From positions 1 through 64,000 of the forward strand of contig JAVCCK010000008.1 in assembly GCA_030765525.1 (NCBI GenBank): DNA of 64,000 nucleotides. The letters run 5' to 3'. This stretch comes from Candidatus Lernaella stagnicola (GTDB lineage Bacteria; Lernaellota; Lernaellaia; Lernaellales; Lernaellaceae). The notes under the pieces were generated by a model. That model worked only from the letters and a program-made list of their open reading frames with translations. It did no database searches and was not told where the DNA came from. A program made the position numbers and the translations under genes. This document shows, piece after piece, positions 62,501 to 64,000 of the stretch (position 1 is the stretch's first letter; each line of letters starts with the position of its first letter).

Positions 62501-62694
62501 GCTTGCTGCCGATTATGTTCGGCATCGGAACCGGCACCCGCATCATGAAACGCATCGCCGCGCCGATGGTCGGAGGGCTGATCAGTTCCACGATATTGAC
62601 CCTCGTGATTCTCCCGGCCATCTACTTCCTTTGGAAAAAATGGACGACGCAGCCCGCGCTTGCCGTAGAAAAACACGACGACGATGAAAAATAG
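59557..62694 (+). CDS. cusA: Heavy-metal RND pump CusA
   Basis: A 1,045-aa inner membrane RND transporter with twelve predicted helices and two large periplasmic loops. The segment GGIAIAIGVMVDAAVVMVENLHKH has the CusA/SilA form rather than the CzcA form, pointing to monovalent copper or silver. Other motifs: FDTPVDAIPDLSDVQVIVFTDY near the N-terminus, NVGLGDISRAV, TIGLLPIMFGIGTG and MKRIAAPMVGGL. It takes metal from the periplasm using the proton gradient. It overlaps cusB by 4 bases. Confidence 0.93.
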   Translation: MIERIIQASVENRFAVILITLIVIVAGVWAMFDTPVDAIPDLSDVQVIVFTDYAGQAPQVVEDQITYPLASAMLAVPFAKNVRGFSMFGYSMVYVLFEDGTDLYWARSRVLEYLSTIRDRLPEGVTPQLGPDATGVGWAYIYSLTSDRHDLAQLRSLQDWYLKYELTSVPGVAEVASVGGYVRQYQIEVDPERLRAYNVGLGDISRAVRDSNSDVGGRLLEIAETEFMIRGRGYLRSITDLENIPVGVNKQTHTPILLSQLANIQIGPEIRRGVIEFDGQGEAVAGIVLVRFGENTLEVIDRVKTRLAELEKGLPAGVEIHTSYDRSRLIWRAINTLRSKLIEEMIVVALIIMLFLLHFRSSFVAIITLPVGILISFLAMRLLGISANIMSLGGIAIAIGVMVDAAVVMVENLHKHKERDVDRTHQETVIAAAREVGPALFFSLIIITISFLPVFSLQQQEGRMFTPLAYTKTFAMAASALLAVTLVPVLMFYFVRGRIRREQDNPVSRFFIRGYAPVIRAVLKRPLTTVGIALVIALATVWPWTRLGGEFMPPLNEGDLLYMPTTPPGISITKAKELLQQTDKLIKTHPQVEHVLGKVGRAETATDPAPLSMIETHIILKPSSEWPPGKTIEDITRELDARVQFPGLTNAWTMPIKTRIDMLATGIKTPVGIKILGEDLATLGKIGEQIEGLLRGEKDVSSVYAERVTGGNYIDIDIDRVTAARFGLTVGDVQRVISSAIGGMNITETVEGLERYPVNLRFPRELRDSPEKLRRVPVMTKMNHTVPLGQLADIRVSKGPPGIKSENARRTAWVFIDLNTDDVGGFVSRAKKLVGDNIELPEGYSLLWSGQYEYMQRAAKRLRVVVPLTLAIIFLLLFMHFRNISESLIVMLTLPFALVGGVWLMFAAGYNLSVAVAVGFIALAGLAAETGVVMLVYLDNAYRERQNAGLLTSLADLREVVMAGAVDRVRPKLMTVATTTIGLLPIMFGIGTGTRIMKRIAAPMVGGLISSTILTLVILPAIYFLWKKWTTQPALAVEKHDDDEK

Positions 62695-62805
62695 ATCCGA
62701 GAACCCTTGCTTATCAGGACGGTATGGCTATCGTTTATGGTTGAAAAGACATATTGAAGTGTTGCCATGACAAAAACGACGAACGAGAAAAAAAGGAGAT
62801 GAAAA

Positions 62806-63156
62806 ATGGTGAATATAATCGACCGTAAATTCCTCGTGACGGCGCTGGCCTTGATGTTCTTGCTCGTGGGAGCGGCCGCGGCCTTCGCCGGTGGCGATTG
62901 TCTTAGCGGAAAGAAAGCTGCCGCTGAGAAGATGGCCGCTGCGCAGGCGCCCACGTCCTTTGACGCGCCGCAAGCGCCGGGTACCATGGCGACTTGTCCG
63001 GTGATGGGCGGCTCGTTCACGATCACCGAAAAGACGGATTCTGCCGAACATAACGGTCAGTACGTTTACTTTTGCTGCCCCGGCTGCGTAAGTAAGTTCG
63101 AGGCCGATCCGGAAGCCTTCTTGAACAAGGCCACCGACAAGGTGACGTCTAAGTAG
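62806..63156 (+). CDS. Exported YHS-domain metal-binding protein
   Basis: A 116-aa protein with AAGGAG 8 bases before the ATG and a signal peptide (LVTALALMFLLVGAAAAFAGG). The C-terminal YHS-like domain has TCPVMGGSF and YVYFCCPGCVSKFEADPEAFL, cysteines likely to bind copper. It is 111 bases after cusA and is probably part of copper handling in the periplasm. Its last 8 bases overlap the end of the converging gene. Confidence 0.82.
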   Translation: MVNIIDRKFLVTALALMFLLVGAAAAFAGGDCLSGKKAAAEKMAAAQAPTSFDAPQAPGTMATCPVMGGSFTITEKTDSAEHNGQYVYFCCPGCVSKFEADPEAFLNKATDKVTSK

Positions 63157-64000
63157 TCTCGTCGGTAAGCGGCCCGAACGCGCCCGCTTGTCGATATTCT
63201 TCAAACTTTTCGGCCGTGACGCCGGCTTCGGCGTACACGGCCTTTGTGTGTGCGCCCAGCGCCGGGGCCGGTCCATCCGCGGGGTGTGCGGGCGGATCGA
63301 AGCGCAACGGCGACTTCAAGCGCTGATACGTGCCCCCGGTCGGGTGCTCCGTTTCCTGGAAACAACCGCGGCCGGTGAAATGTGGGTGGTGAGCTGTTTC
63401 GGCGAGGTTCAACACCGGCTCACAGCAGCAGTCGACTTCGCCCAATTCCCGCACCCATTCCGCTTGCGTCTTCCCGGCGAAGATTTCACACACGGTTTCG
63501 TACACCGGGTTGCCGCGCCGCGCCGGCGTGTACCCCTCGGCAATCAGATCGGTCCGGCCGACCGCTTCGCAAAACGCCTGCCAGAATTTCGGCTCCAACG
63601 CGCCAAGTGCCATGTGGCGATCATCCGAGGTGCGATACAAGTGGTAGCAGACGTGCAGCCCGGTCACCGGGTGCCCCGCGGGGGTGGGCGGCGTTTGCGA
63701 CTGAAAATATTCGGCGTAGGTCATCGCCATCAGAGCCAGAGCGCTATCGGCCAGGGCGACATCGACGTAGCTGCCGCGCCCGATTTTATCGCGCCGAATC
63801 ACCGCCGCCAAAAGGGCCACTGCGGTGTAAAGGGCGCCGCTCACGTCGGCGATCTGGTGTCCCGGGATCACGAGTTCGCCGTCGGCGTTGCCGGTGATGC
63901 TGAGGCCCCCGGTAAGCGCCAGGTAGTTCACGTCGTGGCCGGGCTTACGCCGTAGCGGACCCGTTTGGCCGAAGCCGCTGAGCGAAGCGTAGATCAAGCG
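63149..64000 (-). CDS. CaiB/BaiF-family CoA-transferase, 3' part
   Basis: The frame is open to the right edge, so the 5' part lies outside the window. About 283 residues are visible. Motifs of the family: SLSGFGQTGPLRRKPGHDVNYLALTGGLS, HQIADVSGALYTAVALLAA and GRGSYVDVALADSALALM, followed by the C-terminal part. The catalytic Asp region of the N-terminal half would be outside or at the edge. The family moves CoA between carboxylic acids; in the racemase branch it epimerises 2-methylacyl-CoA. Which applies here cannot be told. Confidence 0.88.
   Translation of the reverse strand, partial: RLIYASLSGFGQTGPLRRKPGHDVNYLALTGGLSITGNADGELVIPGHQIADVSGALYTAVALLAAVIRRDKIGRGSYVDVALADSALALMAMTYAEYFQSQTPPTPAGHPVTGLHVCYHLYRTSDDRHMALGALEPKFWQAFCEAVGRTDLIAEGYTPARRGNPVYETVCEIFAGKTQAEWVRELGEVDCCCEPVLNLAETAHHPHFTGRGCFQETEHPTGGTYQRLKSPLRFDPPAHPADGPAPALGAHTKAVYAEAGVTAEKFEEYRQAGAFGPLTDETT

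Overview
The window reads as chromosomal DNA of an uncultured, GC-rich, Gram-negative bacterium. OmpA-type porins, a TolC/RND pump and many lipoproteins show an outer membrane. Aspartate-rich lipoprotein stalks, PEGA proteins with SUMF1 or DUF1566 ends, a CTERM-like tail, an scpA-scpB-trpS-M50 operon and selA recall Myxococcota/Deltaproteobacteria-like or Lernaellota-like metagenome genomes. The sequence alone does not settle the phylum.

Region 1 (1-12.35 kb) is an island of secreted paralogues. Five genes share an N-terminal TolB/CsgG-like module with a conserved Cys pair and an EVExGR motif. Two end in a SUMF1/FGE-like domain, two in PEGA repeats plus a DUF1566 domain, and the fifth is cut short. 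Among them lie a TlpA-like thioredoxin, a GIY-YIG gene with REP-like palindromes, a DUF1573 protein and an LPP20-like lipoprotein. A perfect 19-bp direct repeat lies at both ends, and an incomplete tyrosine integrase abuts the right copy next to an initiator tRNA-Met gene. The two SUMF1 genes differ at their C-termini in a way that resembles diversity-generating-retroelement variable regions.

Region 2 (12.4-34.7 kb) is mostly housekeeping on the minus strand: M50 protease-trpS-scpA-scpB-rluB; mutS-amidase-xerD-CCA-adding enzyme; an M18 aminopeptidase; and selA-zinc ribbon-NTF2-like protein-patatin. A short plus-strand pair encodes a helical protein and an SPFH protein.

Region 3 (34.75-41.51 kb) is a complete type II-C CRISPR-Cas9 locus. 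It has a predicted tracrRNA on the minus strand with its own terminator, then cas9 (1,051 aa), cas1 and cas2 with overlapping ends, then 33 repeats and 32 spacers. The crRNA sense is the minus strand, and each repeat ends in a TACAAT -10-like hexamer, so the units may be transcribed from promoters inside the repeats. There is no cas4 or csn2.

Region 4 (41.5-64 kb) holds a glycosyltransferase-lipB-membrane protein operon, two thioredoxin lipoproteins with poly-Asp stalks, a class IV aminotransferase, an OmpA/thrombospondin-3 protein with a phosphoesterase, aroC-aroB-aroA, a second OmpA-like protein, a possible 42-aa membrane peptide, a cusCBA-type copper/silver efflux operon with a YHS protein, and the 3' part of a CaiB/BaiF CoA-transferase running off the right edge.
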